DNA from: Chloroflexota bacterium
Lineage (GTDB): Bacteria > Chloroflexota > Anaerolineae > J036 > Brachytrichaceae
Assembly (NCBI GenBank): GCA_023382055.1
Contig: JAMCQN010000108.1
Location: 1 to 54,214, forward strand
Reading direction: 5' to 3'
DNA length: 54,214 nt
Notes under the pieces: model-generated
What the model saw: only the letters and a program-made list of their open reading frames with translations
What the model was told of the DNA's origin: nothing
The model's database searches: none
Program-made: the position numbers and the translations under genes
Part shown: positions 34,621-42,319 of the stretch, one piece after another
Layout: each line of letters begins with the position of its first letter
Numbering within the stretch: position 1 is the stretch's first letter

Positions 34621-35085
34621 ATGAGCACGATACCGGACCATAAGCACCTGAATGACAATCGTGACGCGCGCGAGCGTTTGCAGCGCATCGTTGCCGGGCT
34701 CAGCGACGCCGATCTGGCGCACCCGCTGGAAGGCGGCTGGACGGTCGCCAGCGCGCTCGTGCACCTGGCATTCTGGGATCACCGGCAACTGGCGTTGCTG
34801 AAACGCTGGGAGTCGGGGGGTGTGACGCCGGCGCCATCCGATCCCGAAACGATCAACGCGGCGGTACACGCGCTGGCCGCTGCGATTCCGCCCCGCGCCG
34901 CAATCGACCTGGCGCTCAGCGCGGCGGAAGCCATCGATGCAGAAGTGCAGAATTTGAAGCCTGACCTGGTCGCAGCGATCGAGTCAGCCGGTTACCCGTT
35001 TGTGCTGCGGCGGTCGGTTCATCGCAATGCTCACCTTGATGACATCGAGCACGCACTTGCACGCCCAACACCTGGTCAGCACTGA
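34621..35085 (+). CDS. DinB-family protein
   Basis: 154 residues of the DinB/YfiT four-helix bundle superfamily. GGWTVASALVHLAFWDHRQL carries the first metal His pair on helix 2, and the C-terminal HRNAHLDDIEHAL supplies the third. The family binds a divalent metal and includes bacillithiol S-transferases and maleylpyruvate isomerases. The N-terminal segment is polar (DHKHLNDNRDARERLQRIV). An AGGAGAG-type site precedes the ATG. No thiol-pathway neighbours are present, so the specific transferase role is undefined. Confidence 0.75.
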   Translation: MSTIPDHKHLNDNRDARERLQRIVAGLSDADLAHPLEGGWTVASALVHLAFWDHRQLALLKRWESGGVTPAPSDPETINAAVHALAAAIPPRAAIDLALSAAEAIDAEVQNLKPDLVAAIESAGYPFVLRRSVHRNAHLDDIEHALARPTPGQH

Positions 35086-35152
35086 GACATGATGTAACCG
35101 TTTGACGTCAATCGCCAGACGCGATAGCAGAATAACCGGCAGGGGGTAGGTG

Positions 35153-36658
35153 ATGGTTAGGATATTGGTTGCCGAATGTAAGCAGGAAGTATCGACATTC
35201 AATCCTTTGCTCAGCCATTATGATGACTTCGAGGTCACGCGCGGCGATGAGATGCTGCGCTACCAACGCCGTGTGAAAAACGAAATTAACGGCGCGTTGA
35301 GTGTGTTCGACCAGTGTGCGGATGTTGAAGTGGTTCCGGCTTACGCCGCGCGCGCAATTACATCCGGGGGCACTCTGGCATCTGCCGATTTTCAACGTCT
35401 CGCCAGCGAGTTCCTGGACAGCCTGCGGAGCGCGCCTGCGGTCGATGCCGCCTATTTCGCGCTGCATGGCGCGATGGCATCCGAAGATGAGGATGATCCC
35501 GAGGGTTACCTGCTGGCGGAGGCGCGCCAGATTCTGGGCGAGCGCATGCCGATCGTTGTCTCGTATGATCTGCACGGCATCCTGACCGACCGCATGCTGC
35601 AGCATGCCGATGCGAGTGTGGTTTACCATACCTATCCGCACACCGACTTCTATGAAACCGGGCAGCGCGCGGCGCGTCTGCTGCTGTGGATCATGAGCGG
35701 GGCAGTGCGCCCTGTCACGGCGAAGGTGTTTGTGCCTGCGCTGGTGCGTGGCGATGAATTGATCACCGCCACCGGCCTGATTCGCCACGCGGTACAGGCT
35801 GCCCACGCGGTTGAGAACAGCGCTGGCGGTTTGTCGGCCGGCTTATTCTGGGGTAACCCGTTTACTGATGTGGCGGCGCTCGGAACAAACAGCATGGTCA
35901 CTACCGATGGCGACTCAGCGCGCGCAGAGCGTGAAGCGCTGCATATCGCCGACCTGTTCTGGCGGCATCACAAAGCCATGCAGGTTCCCCTGACGAGCAT
36001 CCAGGACGCTGTCAGTGCAGCCATCAACGCTGCCGGCGCCACCATCATGGTCGATGCCGCCGATGCGACCAGTTCGGGTGCGTCCGGCGATAGCAATGCC
36101 ATCCTGTGCGAGCTCCTGGCGCGCGGATACCGAGGCAAGGCCCTGCTGCCCATCGTCGATCCTCCGGCGGTGCGGGCGGCCGTCGCAGCGGGCGTCGGCG
36201 AGACCATCAGGACGCAGGTCGGCGGAGCCATCGACCCGCGCCGTTTTACCCCTCTGCACGTCGAGGGCCGCGTCGTTTCGCTTTCTGACGGGCACATCAT
36301 CTCAGAGTCATATGGCGAACACTGGAATGCCGGCGAAACGGCGGTGCTGCAGGTCGGGTCATACAGCCTGGTACTCACCAGCCGCGCCGTGAGCCTGTAT
36401 GACCGCTCGCTGTTCTACGCCAACGGTCTGGATCCGCAGCACTTCGATGCCGTCATTGTCAAGTCGCCCCAATGCCAACCCCATATGTTCCGCGACTGGG
36501 CTGCGCAATACATCGATGTGGACGCCCCCGGCGCTACCAGTGCAAATCTGCGCAGTCTGGGTCACCAGCGTTGCGGGCGCCCCATGTTCCCTTTGGATAA
36601 CGACGTGACGTATACGCCCACGGTCAGAGTGTTCAGTCGATCGGGCGGCGCAAGCTAA
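35153..36658 (+). CDS. M81-family metallopeptidase (MlrC-like)
   Basis: 501 residues. The N-terminal DUF1485 part has LVAECKQEVSTFNPL, the ALHGAMASEDEDDPEG metal/active motif, VSYDLHGILTD and YHTYPHTDFYETG, the latter two carrying Asp/His zinc ligands of microcystinase C. The C-terminal part (about 300-500) includes PFTDVAALGTNS and the closing MFPLDND segment. MlrC opens linear microcystin peptides, but most relatives act on unknown peptides or amides. The ATG at 35153 is preferred; a GTG at 35150 is also possible. Tightly followed by a mini-ORF and a HAD gene. Confidence 0.88.
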   Translation: MVRILVAECKQEVSTFNPLLSHYDDFEVTRGDEMLRYQRRVKNEINGALSVFDQCADVEVVPAYAARAITSGGTLASADFQRLASEFLDSLRSAPAVDAAYFALHGAMASEDEDDPEGYLLAEARQILGERMPIVVSYDLHGILTDRMLQHADASVVYHTYPHTDFYETGQRAARLLLWIMSGAVRPVTAKVFVPALVRGDELITATGLIRHAVQAAHAVENSAGGLSAGLFWGNPFTDVAALGTNSMVTTDGDSARAEREALHIADLFWRHHKAMQVPLTSIQDAVSAAINAAGATIMVDAADATSSGASGDSNAILCELLARGYRGKALLPIVDPPAVRAAVAAGVGETIRTQVGGAIDPRRFTPLHVEGRVVSLSDGHIISESYGEHWNAGETAVLQVGSYSLVLTSRAVSLYDRSLFYANGLDPQHFDAVIVKSPQCQPHMFRDWAAQYIDVDAPGATSANLRSLGHQRCGRPMFPLDNDVTYTPTVRVFSRSGGAS

Positions 36659-36689
36659 ATCCTGTCGGGCAATCAGAGGAGACGAAATA

Positions 36690-36734
36690 ATGAAACTGGA
36701 TGTGAGCACCAAATTCGGCGCGCGCGGGTTCTGA
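36690..36734 (+). CDS. 14-codon mini-ORF with strong ribosome binding site
   Basis: ATG at 36690 to TGA at 36732-36734 encodes MKLDVSTKFGARGF. GAGGAGAC lies at good distance upstream, while the HAD gene starting three bases after this stop has no ribosome binding site of its own. It therefore probably serves translational coupling into the HAD gene. It could also be the remnant start of a lost gene. Confidence 0.4.
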   Translation: MKLDVSTKFGARGF

Positions 36735-36737
36735 TAT

Positions 36738-37415
36738 ATGGCGCGCTACAAGGCTATTCTGCTCGACTTTTACGGCACGCTGGTACAAGAGGATGATCCC
36801 GTGCTGGAGACAATCATCCAGCAGATCGGCGCGCTGACGCCGGTTGAAAACGCCGTTGCCGATATCCGCCGGCGCTGGTGGCATCTGATGGGACAAATGT
36901 GCCTGGACGCTCATGGCGACAACTTCCTGACACAGCGTGAGATCGAGTTACGCAGTTTGCAGCAAGTGCTGGATGAGTTCAAGGTTGATCTCGATCCAGT
37001 TGAATTGTGCGCGTCGATCTTCCGGAACTGGCAGTGTCCACAGCCATACCCCGATGCGGCGGCATTCGTGCGCGAGTTGGCGCTGCCCGTCTGCATCGTC
37101 TCCAACATCGACGACGACGATATCAAGTCGGCTATTCGCGTCAACGGCTGGATCTTCCCGATGATCGTCACCAGCGAGGGTTGCCGCGCTTACAAACCGC
37201 GTCCGGAGATGTTCGAGGCGGCGTTACGGCTTCTGGATGTTGGCCCGGCGGAAGTGCTGCATGCCGGCGATTCACTGGGCAGCGATGTCGCCGGCGCGCA
37301 ACGCTGCGGCATCGACATCGCATGGTTGAACCGGCGCAGCAGGCCGCTTCCGTCGATTCCGCCGACCGTAGTGGCATTGAGCTTTGTTGACGTTTTAAGC
37401 TGGATTGACCCATAA
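36738..37415 (+). CDS. HAD-superfamily hydrolase
   Basis: 225 residues. Motif I LLDFYGTLVQED has the nucleophile Asp (DFYGTL); motif II sits in PVCIVSNIDDDD; motif III Lys in YKPRPEMFEAAL; and motif IV in VLHAGDSLGSDVAGAQRCG (GDS plus D). This is the order and spacing of a subfamily I phosphatase of the phosphoglycolate phosphatase-like type. It likely dephosphorylates a small phosphorylated metabolite. Translation probably depends on the upstream mini-ORF because no Shine-Dalgarno precedes the ATG. Downstream DUF4404 and PhyH genes follow on the same strand. Confidence 0.9.
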   Translation: MARYKAILLDFYGTLVQEDDPVLETIIQQIGALTPVENAVADIRRRWWHLMGQMCLDAHGDNFLTQREIELRSLQQVLDEFKVDLDPVELCASIFRNWQCPQPYPDAAAFVRELALPVCIVSNIDDDDIKSAIRVNGWIFPMIVTSEGCRAYKPRPEMFEAALRLLDVGPAEVLHAGDSLGSDVAGAQRCGIDIAWLNRRSRPLPSIPPTVVALSFVDVLSWIDP

Positions 37416-37482
37416 TGTCTAATATCAGCAAGAGTATGAGGGCAACCACCATCAGCTGTCCGGCGCAGAGAGAGGTGAAACC

Positions 37483-37755
37483 ATGGAACAGAATGATTTA
37501 CGCGAGAAGCTGACTGCACTGCATGATGAACTGGCTAGAGCCGATAACGTCGATGACAACACGCGCGAGCTATTGGAGCACTTGAGCAGTGATATCCAGG
37601 CCCTGCTTGATCGCCCGGGCGCTCCTGATGACGGCCGCTACAGAACGTTGACTGGTCGTCTGCGCGGAAACCTGGCGCGTTTCGAGACCAGTCATCCGAT
37701 GTTGACCTCGGCAATGGAGCGCGCCATTGATGCACTCGTTCAAATGGGTGTCTAA
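37483..37755 (+). CDS. DUF4404-family protein
   Basis: 90 residues, almost fully helical: DLREKLTALHDELARADNVD, LLEHLSSDIQALLDRPG and the C-terminal ALVQMGV helix. The pattern of LR-x-L-x-x-L-x-x-EL followed by a short linker and a second amphipathic pair matches DUF4404. GAGAGGTG lies upstream of the ATG. Function unknown; such small helical proteins often form dimers. It precedes the PhyH gene by 25 bases. Confidence 0.75.
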   Translation: MEQNDLREKLTALHDELARADNVDDNTRELLEHLSSDIQALLDRPGAPDDGRYRTLTGRLRGNLARFETSHPMLTSAMERAIDALVQMGV

Positions 37756-37780
37756 TTCGAATGGATGCGGAGGTTATTCG

Positions 37781-38590
37781 ATGGGTTGGTTGATCAGTGA
37801 TGTACAGTGGGAACAGTATGAACGGGATGGATATCTAAAGCTCGGTAAGCAATTGTCTGACGATGAACTGGCGCGCCTGCAGCAGCGCATCGATGACATC
37901 ATGCTGGGCAGGGCGCCGGTCGATTATGCCCGCATGTTGATGCAGTTGGACAGCGCCACCGGCAAGTATAACGATGCGGGGTTGCAGAGCAAAGGATTCA
38001 AGGGCGCGACTCTGAATTATCGCAAGATACAGGACTTGGAATACGACCCGCTGTTTCTGGCATACACCCAGCGCCCGCTCTTTCGTGAAATCTGCCGGCG
38101 CGTCTACGGCGTGGACACGCCTATAGCGTCCTACCGCGCTATGTTTATGAACAAGCCTGCCCGCCGGGGCACCTGGCTGCCGTGGCACCAGGATCGCTGG
38201 TCGGATCTGGATCGTGATCCTCTGATCACCCTATGGACGGCGCTTGATCCTGCGACGATTGCCAATGGTTGCGTGCAGGTAATCGTCGGAAGCCACAGGC
38301 TGGGGGTAGTGAATCCCCAGCATCCATCTGCATTCCTGACGGAGGAACAGGCGCGCGAATTAGCGTCTGCAGAGAAGATCGTCAACCTCGAACTCGGGGC
38401 AGGCGAGTGCGTGTTACTGCACAACTGGCTGTTGCACGCCTCTGACGTGAATCACACCGACATTCCGCGGCGGGCCTACAGCGTGTGTTACATGGATGCC
38501 AACACGCGCTCGATGAACAACGGACAATACGCGCTCGTTTTTGGCAAGGGCGCGCTCGAGCCCGCCGATGTCAGCGCGAGCAGCCTATAG
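37781..38590 (+). CDS. Phytanoyl-CoA dioxygenase (PhyH)-family oxygenase
   Basis: 269 residues with the double-stranded beta-helix fold of Fe(II)/2-oxoglutarate oxygenases. LPWHQDRWSDL supplies the H-x-D iron motif. The distal His lies in LLHASDVNHT and the 2-oxoglutarate Arg in IPRRAYSVCYMD. The N-terminus WEQYERDGYLKLGKQLSDDEL is characteristic of PhyH enzymes. GCGGAGG precedes the ATG at 37781, so an upstream in-frame start at 37727 is rejected. It hydroxylates an unknown organic substrate; relatives act on lipids, phosphonates and natural products. Confidence 0.9.
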   Translation: MGWLISDVQWEQYERDGYLKLGKQLSDDELARLQQRIDDIMLGRAPVDYARMLMQLDSATGKYNDAGLQSKGFKGATLNYRKIQDLEYDPLFLAYTQRPLFREICRRVYGVDTPIASYRAMFMNKPARRGTWLPWHQDRWSDLDRDPLITLWTALDPATIANGCVQVIVGSHRLGVVNPQHPSAFLTEEQARELASAEKIVNLELGAGECVLLHNWLLHASDVNHTDIPRRAYSVCYMDANTRSMNNGQYALVFGKGALEPADVSASSL

Positions 38591-38612
38591 GGTCCTTGCA
38601 CACGCGGCAAGT

Positions 38613-38798
38613 ATGCCGGAGACATGCGGTATTCGCTGCCCGCTGGACGTGCTGGAACGGCGCGAGCGCACCCGCTGCAATCGCACCCTGGGGCAGGCCA
38701 GGGCGCTGCGCGTTCGCGCCGGCAACGCGCCGCATGCGTTCAATCAGCTGCTGCGCGAGTCTGGGAGAGTACATACAGGAGTGACCCGTGCAGACTAA
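38613..38798 (+). CDS. Possible small ORF, 61 aa
   Basis: The frame from ATG 38613 to the TAA ending at 38798 has a strong third-position G/C bias like neighbouring genes (CTG, CGC, GAG, GCG) and encodes an Arg/Cys-rich peptide (ETCGIRCPLDVLERRER...). It overlaps the HD-gene start by 11 bases. No clear ribosome binding site precedes it and no family is recognised. It may be a remnant of a lost gene or chance. Confidence 0.25.
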   Translation: MPETCGIRCPLDVLERRERTRCNRTLGQARALRVRAGNAPHAFNQLLRESGRVHTGVTRAD

Positions 38799-39387
38799 AG
38801 CGCCACAGCCGGTAACGCTGTTGAAGGGCATATCGACATTGGCATTGATCGAAGCCTATTTTGAGTTCAACCAGCTCAAGCAACTGTATCGCCAGGGCTG
38901 GTTGCGCCGCGGCGCGCCGCCGGAGCGCTGCGAGAGCGTCGCCGAACACACTTTCAGCGCCGCTGTGCTGGCGATGCTCATCGCCGACGGCCATTTCCCG
39001 GCGCTGGATAAACTGAAGGTGCTGCGCCTCGCGCTGCTGCATGACTTCGGCGAAATTTACGCCGGCGACATCGTCCCCGACGATCACATCGATGCGGCCA
39101 CCAAACATCGGCGTGAGCAGGAGGCCGTGCAACAGGTTCTGGGCAAGCTGTCGCATGGTGAAGCGTACCTGTCATTATGGCAGGAGTATGAAGCCGGTGC
39201 GTCTGTGGAAGCGCGCTTCGTCAAACAGATCGACCGCCTGGAAATGGCGATGCAGGCTGTGGTGTATGAACGGCAGCACGTTGTCGATGCCGGCCAGTTT
39301 ATGGAGTCGGCCTCTCTGATTATCTCTGATCCACCGCTGCCCGCGATACTGGAGGCGCTGGAGCGATTGCGGGGCGCTCGCGATTGA
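38788..39387 (+). CDS. HD-domain hydrolase, 5'-deoxynucleotidase (YfbR)-like
   Basis: 199 residues with an HD metallophosphohydrolase domain. ERCESVAEHTFSAAVLAML has the first His, LLHDFGEIYAGDIVPDD has the HD doublet, and a late Asp lies in QIDRLEMAMQAVVYE. This is the HDDC2/YfbR pattern of enzymes that remove phosphate from deoxynucleoside 5'-monophosphates. The start is GTG at 38788, with AGGAG eight bases in front. It is the last intact gene before a decayed cytochrome fragment. Confidence 0.88.
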   Translation: MQTKAPQPVTLLKGISTLALIEAYFEFNQLKQLYRQGWLRRGAPPERCESVAEHTFSAAVLAMLIADGHFPALDKLKVLRLALLHDFGEIYAGDIVPDDHIDAATKHRREQEAVQQVLGKLSHGEAYLSLWQEYEAGASVEARFVKQIDRLEMAMQAVVYERQHVVDAGQFMESASLIISDPPLPAILEALERLRGARD

Positions 39388-39394
39388 CGCATAA

Positions 39395-39526
39395 TCCGGT
39401 ACATCCTGTGTAAGCTGCCACACCGCGCACACCACCGATGGCGATGCCTCTATCGGCTATCTGCAGGCGCAGCGCACGACGCAGGTCTGCCAGGATTGTC
39501 ACAGGGCGCTGGGCGCAGGCGATTGA
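39395..39526 (+). pseudogene. Fragment of a multiheme cytochrome (doubled CXXCH)
   Basis: After a TAA at 39392 the frame stays open to TGA at 39526 and encodes CVSCHTAH, about 20 residues, then CQDCHRAL: two heme-type CxxCH motifs with a His three residues after the first. Spacing and residues match the doubled CXXCH motif of multiheme c-type cytochromes. There is no start codon or signal peptide, and nothing else of the protein is found nearby, so this is a leftover of a deleted gene. Confidence 0.6.
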
Positions 39527-39663
39527 TCGTTAAGAGCGCCTGTTGACAAGCCGGCACGTCTGTGCCATAACAAGCGCGTTGAAGTAAAGTGCGGATGGCC
39601 TTGTGTCATTCCGACTGGCGCAGGTGGCGGGTAGTCCACCACCGGCCATTGAGATGGGCAGCT

Positions 39664-40806
39664 ATGGCAAAAACAACAACGCAAACCATGACCGATCTTG
39701 AGCGCTTTCTGGCCGTGATGGAGTATCAACCTGCCGACCGCGTGCCAAACTGGGAACTGGGCGTATGGCCGCAGACGCGCGAACGCTGGGAAAGCGAAGC
39801 CCTCGATACCATCCCTTACCACTGGGATTGGTTTACGGGCGAGGGCGCGCTGGGCATGGACCCGCGCGAGTTCATCCGCTTTAATGGTAACTTCATCCCG
39901 CAGGATGAAGAGGAGACGCTGGTTGAAGATGAACGGACTATCACCTTCCGGGATGGCATGGGGCGCGTGCGCATGGCGCTGAAGGAAGGCGCCTCGCGGG
40001 GTGGGCGCATGTCCATGGATACCTATATCAGCTTCCCGGTCTCCAATATGGAGCAGTGGAATGCGCTGAAACCGCGCCTGCGTCCGTTCCAGGAACGCTA
40101 CGAACCTTACTGGTGGGTCTTCCGGGTTGACGGCTGGCGCAATCGCCGCCACCCGCTGATCTTCGGGCCCAATTGCAGCACGCTGGGTTTTTACTGGTTC
40201 TCGCGCGAACTGATGGGCACCGAAGCGCTTTCGTATGCCTTTTACGATCAACCGGAACTGGTGCACGACATGATGGAGTTTCACGCCGACTTCCTGATTG
40301 AAGCGGCGCGCCCGATATTGGAGCAGACCACCGTCGAGTACATCAACCTCAGCGAAGACCTGGCCTATAAAAACGGCCCGTTGATCAGCCCGAAGCGCTA
40401 TAAGGAGTTCGTCTACCCGCGCCTGAGGCGGGTGGTGGATTTCTATAAGTCGCACGGCGTGCGCTACGTGGGGATTGACAGCGACGGCAACCCGGAAACG
40501 ATCATCCCGATGATGATGGATGCCGGCGTCGATGTGATCTGGCCGCTGGAACGGGCAGCCGATCAGGACCCGGTCAGGTTGCGCAGAAAGTTTGGGCGTT
40601 CATTGCGCCTGTGGGGCGGGGTGGATAAGCGCGAACTGGCTAAAGACAGGCAGGCCATCGATGCGCATCTGTGCAGTTTCATCCCGCTGATCGAGGAAGG
40701 GGGCTTTATCCCGGCGGTGGATCACACCGTGCCGCCGGACGTGTCTTTGAAGAACTTCATGTATTACATGCTGCGCAAAAAGGCTCTGTTGGAAGGGCGC
40801 TTCTGA
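39664..40806 (+). CDS. UroD-family protein (second)
   Basis: 380 residues of the uroporphyrinogen-decarboxylase fold. The N-terminus (ERFLAVMEYQPADRVPNWELG) is typical of UroD-like proteins in heterotrophic Chloroflexi, Planctomycetes and Lentisphaerae gene clusters for sugars. The HxC zinc pair of MtaA-type enzymes is replaced by YVGIDSDGN, and the C-terminal DHTVPPDVSLKNF has Asp/His but no Cys, so corrinoid methyltransfer through zinc is unlikely. The ATG at 39664 starts the conserved region; an upstream in-frame ATG at 39589 is rejected. The next gene (GH4) begins 20 bases later, so they form a likely two-gene operon. Confidence 0.85.
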   Translation: MAKTTTQTMTDLERFLAVMEYQPADRVPNWELGVWPQTRERWESEALDTIPYHWDWFTGEGALGMDPREFIRFNGNFIPQDEEETLVEDERTITFRDGMGRVRMALKEGASRGGRMSMDTYISFPVSNMEQWNALKPRLRPFQERYEPYWWVFRVDGWRNRRHPLIFGPNCSTLGFYWFSRELMGTEALSYAFYDQPELVHDMMEFHADFLIEAARPILEQTTVEYINLSEDLAYKNGPLISPKRYKEFVYPRLRRVVDFYKSHGVRYVGIDSDGNPETIIPMMMDAGVDVIWPLERAADQDPVRLRRKFGRSLRLWGGVDKRELAKDRQAIDAHLCSFIPLIEEGGFIPAVDHTVPPDVSLKNFMYYMLRKKALLEGRF

Positions 40807-40826
40807 TTCATTTTAAGGGAGGGCAT

Positions 40827-42164
40827 GTGGCGAGCCATTTGAAAATCGTCGTGGTGGGCGGCGGCAGCGTCAACTGGATGCCGCGCATCGGGCGCGACCT
40901 GCTGTTGACGCCTGCGTTGAGCGGGTCTGAAATCGTGCTCTTCGATATCAATCGGCAAGCCAGCGACCTGACGAGGGCATTCTTGGAGAAGCTGGCGCGG
41001 CAGTTGCACGTGCAGACGACATTCGTCTCCACCGACAACCGCCGCGAGGCGCTGAACAGCGCAGACTATGTCATCATCACCATTACGACGGGCGGTTTCG
41101 ACGCCATGGGTTTGGACCTGGCCATCCCGGAGAGCTACAGCATCTATCACACCGTCGGCGATACAGCCGGCCCGGGCGGGTGGGCGCGCCTGATCCGCAA
41201 CTTCGACGCGTTCGTGGCGCTGGCTCAAGACATCAATCAGTGTGCGCCCAAAGCCCTGGTGCTGAACTACACCAACCCGATGACGGCGCTGACCGATGTG
41301 CTATCGCGCCTGTGCGAAGGTCGCGTCATCGGCCTGTGCCATGGCCTGTTTGAAAATCTGCATTACATACGCGATTGGTACGGCATGCCCAGCGAGCAGG
41401 ATGTCACACTGCAATATGCCGGGCTTAACCACTTCTTCTGGGTCACGCAGGCGCGCGCCGGCGATATCGATGTGATCGCAGACTTGCGGAAGCGCATCCA
41501 GAGTGAGTCACTCTCCGACCTGATGGCGCGCACCTATCCCGGCCAACCTCAGGGAGCGCTGAAACTCGACGTGGCTACGGAGGTTTTCCGCCTGGCGGGC
41601 GTGCTCCCTTACCTGGGCGACCGCCATATTTGCGAGTTCTTCCCCAGCTATATCACCAGTCAGGCCGGCCTGACGGGTTACCGGCTGGTGCGCACGACGA
41701 TCGGCGAGCGGTATGCCGCAGCAGTGCAGATGCGCCGGCAACTGGCCGATATGCTGACAGGGGAGATCAGCGTTGAATATACTGTGCGCACCCGCGAGGC
41801 AGCGGCTGACATCATCGAGGCGCATTCGCAGGGGCGTGTATTCATCGACGTGGGCAACGTACCGAATATCGGGCAGGTGTCAAATCTGCCGCGCGGGCTG
41901 GTGGTCGAGACAGCCGTGCGGGTAGACCGCAATGGATTCACCCCTCTCGCGTTCGGCGATCTGCCGCCGGTCGTCAAAGGTTTTGTCGATCCTTATGCAA
42001 CGCTATTCCCGATGGTAGTGGATGCCTGCTTCCGGCACGACAGGAAACTGGCGCTGCAGGCGCTGCGGCTTGACCCAGTCTGTTCTCATCTCAACAGCAA
42101 ACGCGTCGTCGAGTTGGGTGAGACGCTGCTCGCCGCGCATCGCCAGTGCATTTCGGTATTCTAG
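40827..42164 (+). CDS. GH4-family NAD+-dependent glycosidase
   Basis: 445 residues. A Rossmann start VVVGGGSVNWMPRIGRDLL binds NAD+. Then follow EIVLFDINRQ, DYVIITITTGGFDA, VLNYTNPMTALTD, GLCHGLFE (metal-binding Cys and His) and GLNHFFWV, the standard set of family 4 glycosidases (alpha-galactosidase, alpha-glucosidase, alpha-glucuronidase or phospho-glycosidase). These enzymes oxidise C3 of the sugar and need Mn2+. GTG at 40827 is chosen, with AAGGGAGGG right in front; a longer frame from 40671 overlaps the previous gene and is rejected. Substrate could be an alpha-glucuronide given the UxuA-like gene at 52951; that is inference. Confidence 0.9.
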   Translation: MASHLKIVVVGGGSVNWMPRIGRDLLLTPALSGSEIVLFDINRQASDLTRAFLEKLARQLHVQTTFVSTDNRREALNSADYVIITITTGGFDAMGLDLAIPESYSIYHTVGDTAGPGGWARLIRNFDAFVALAQDINQCAPKALVLNYTNPMTALTDVLSRLCEGRVIGLCHGLFENLHYIRDWYGMPSEQDVTLQYAGLNHFFWVTQARAGDIDVIADLRKRIQSESLSDLMARTYPGQPQGALKLDVATEVFRLAGVLPYLGDRHICEFFPSYITSQAGLTGYRLVRTTIGERYAAAVQMRRQLADMLTGEISVEYTVRTREAAADIIEAHSQGRVFIDVGNVPNIGQVSNLPRGLVVETAVRVDRNGFTPLAFGDLPPVVKGFVDPYATLFPMVVDACFRHDRKLALQALRLDPVCSHLNSKRVVELGETLLAAHRQCISVF

Positions 42165-42278
42165 AAGACGGTGGAAGATGGATTGATATGTTGACAATTG
42201 ACCTGACAGCCCCCGATCTTTCGATAAAACCCGGCCATTTGATGCAAGTCCATGAATGAATTCGGTGGCCGTCATCTT

Positions 42279-42312
42279 CGCGCAAGGGCGAGTCCACCCT
42301 CGCCCTTGCGCG
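42279..42312. terminator. Bidirectional terminator hairpin
   Basis: A 14-bp stem, CGCGCAAGGGCGAG (42279-42292) with CTCGCCCTTGCGCG (42299-42312), has a 6-base loop TCCACC. It lies between the convergent GH4 gene and the 794-residue protein gene. No U-tract is visible. Confidence 0.7.
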
Positions 42313-42319
42313 CTTACGG

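Noticed and set aside
38485-38784. 99-codon plus-strand frame over the PhyH end
   Set aside because: Overlaps the true gene in another frame with low-complexity Arg/Cys translation; the 61-aa frame at 38613 is the only slightly plausible one.
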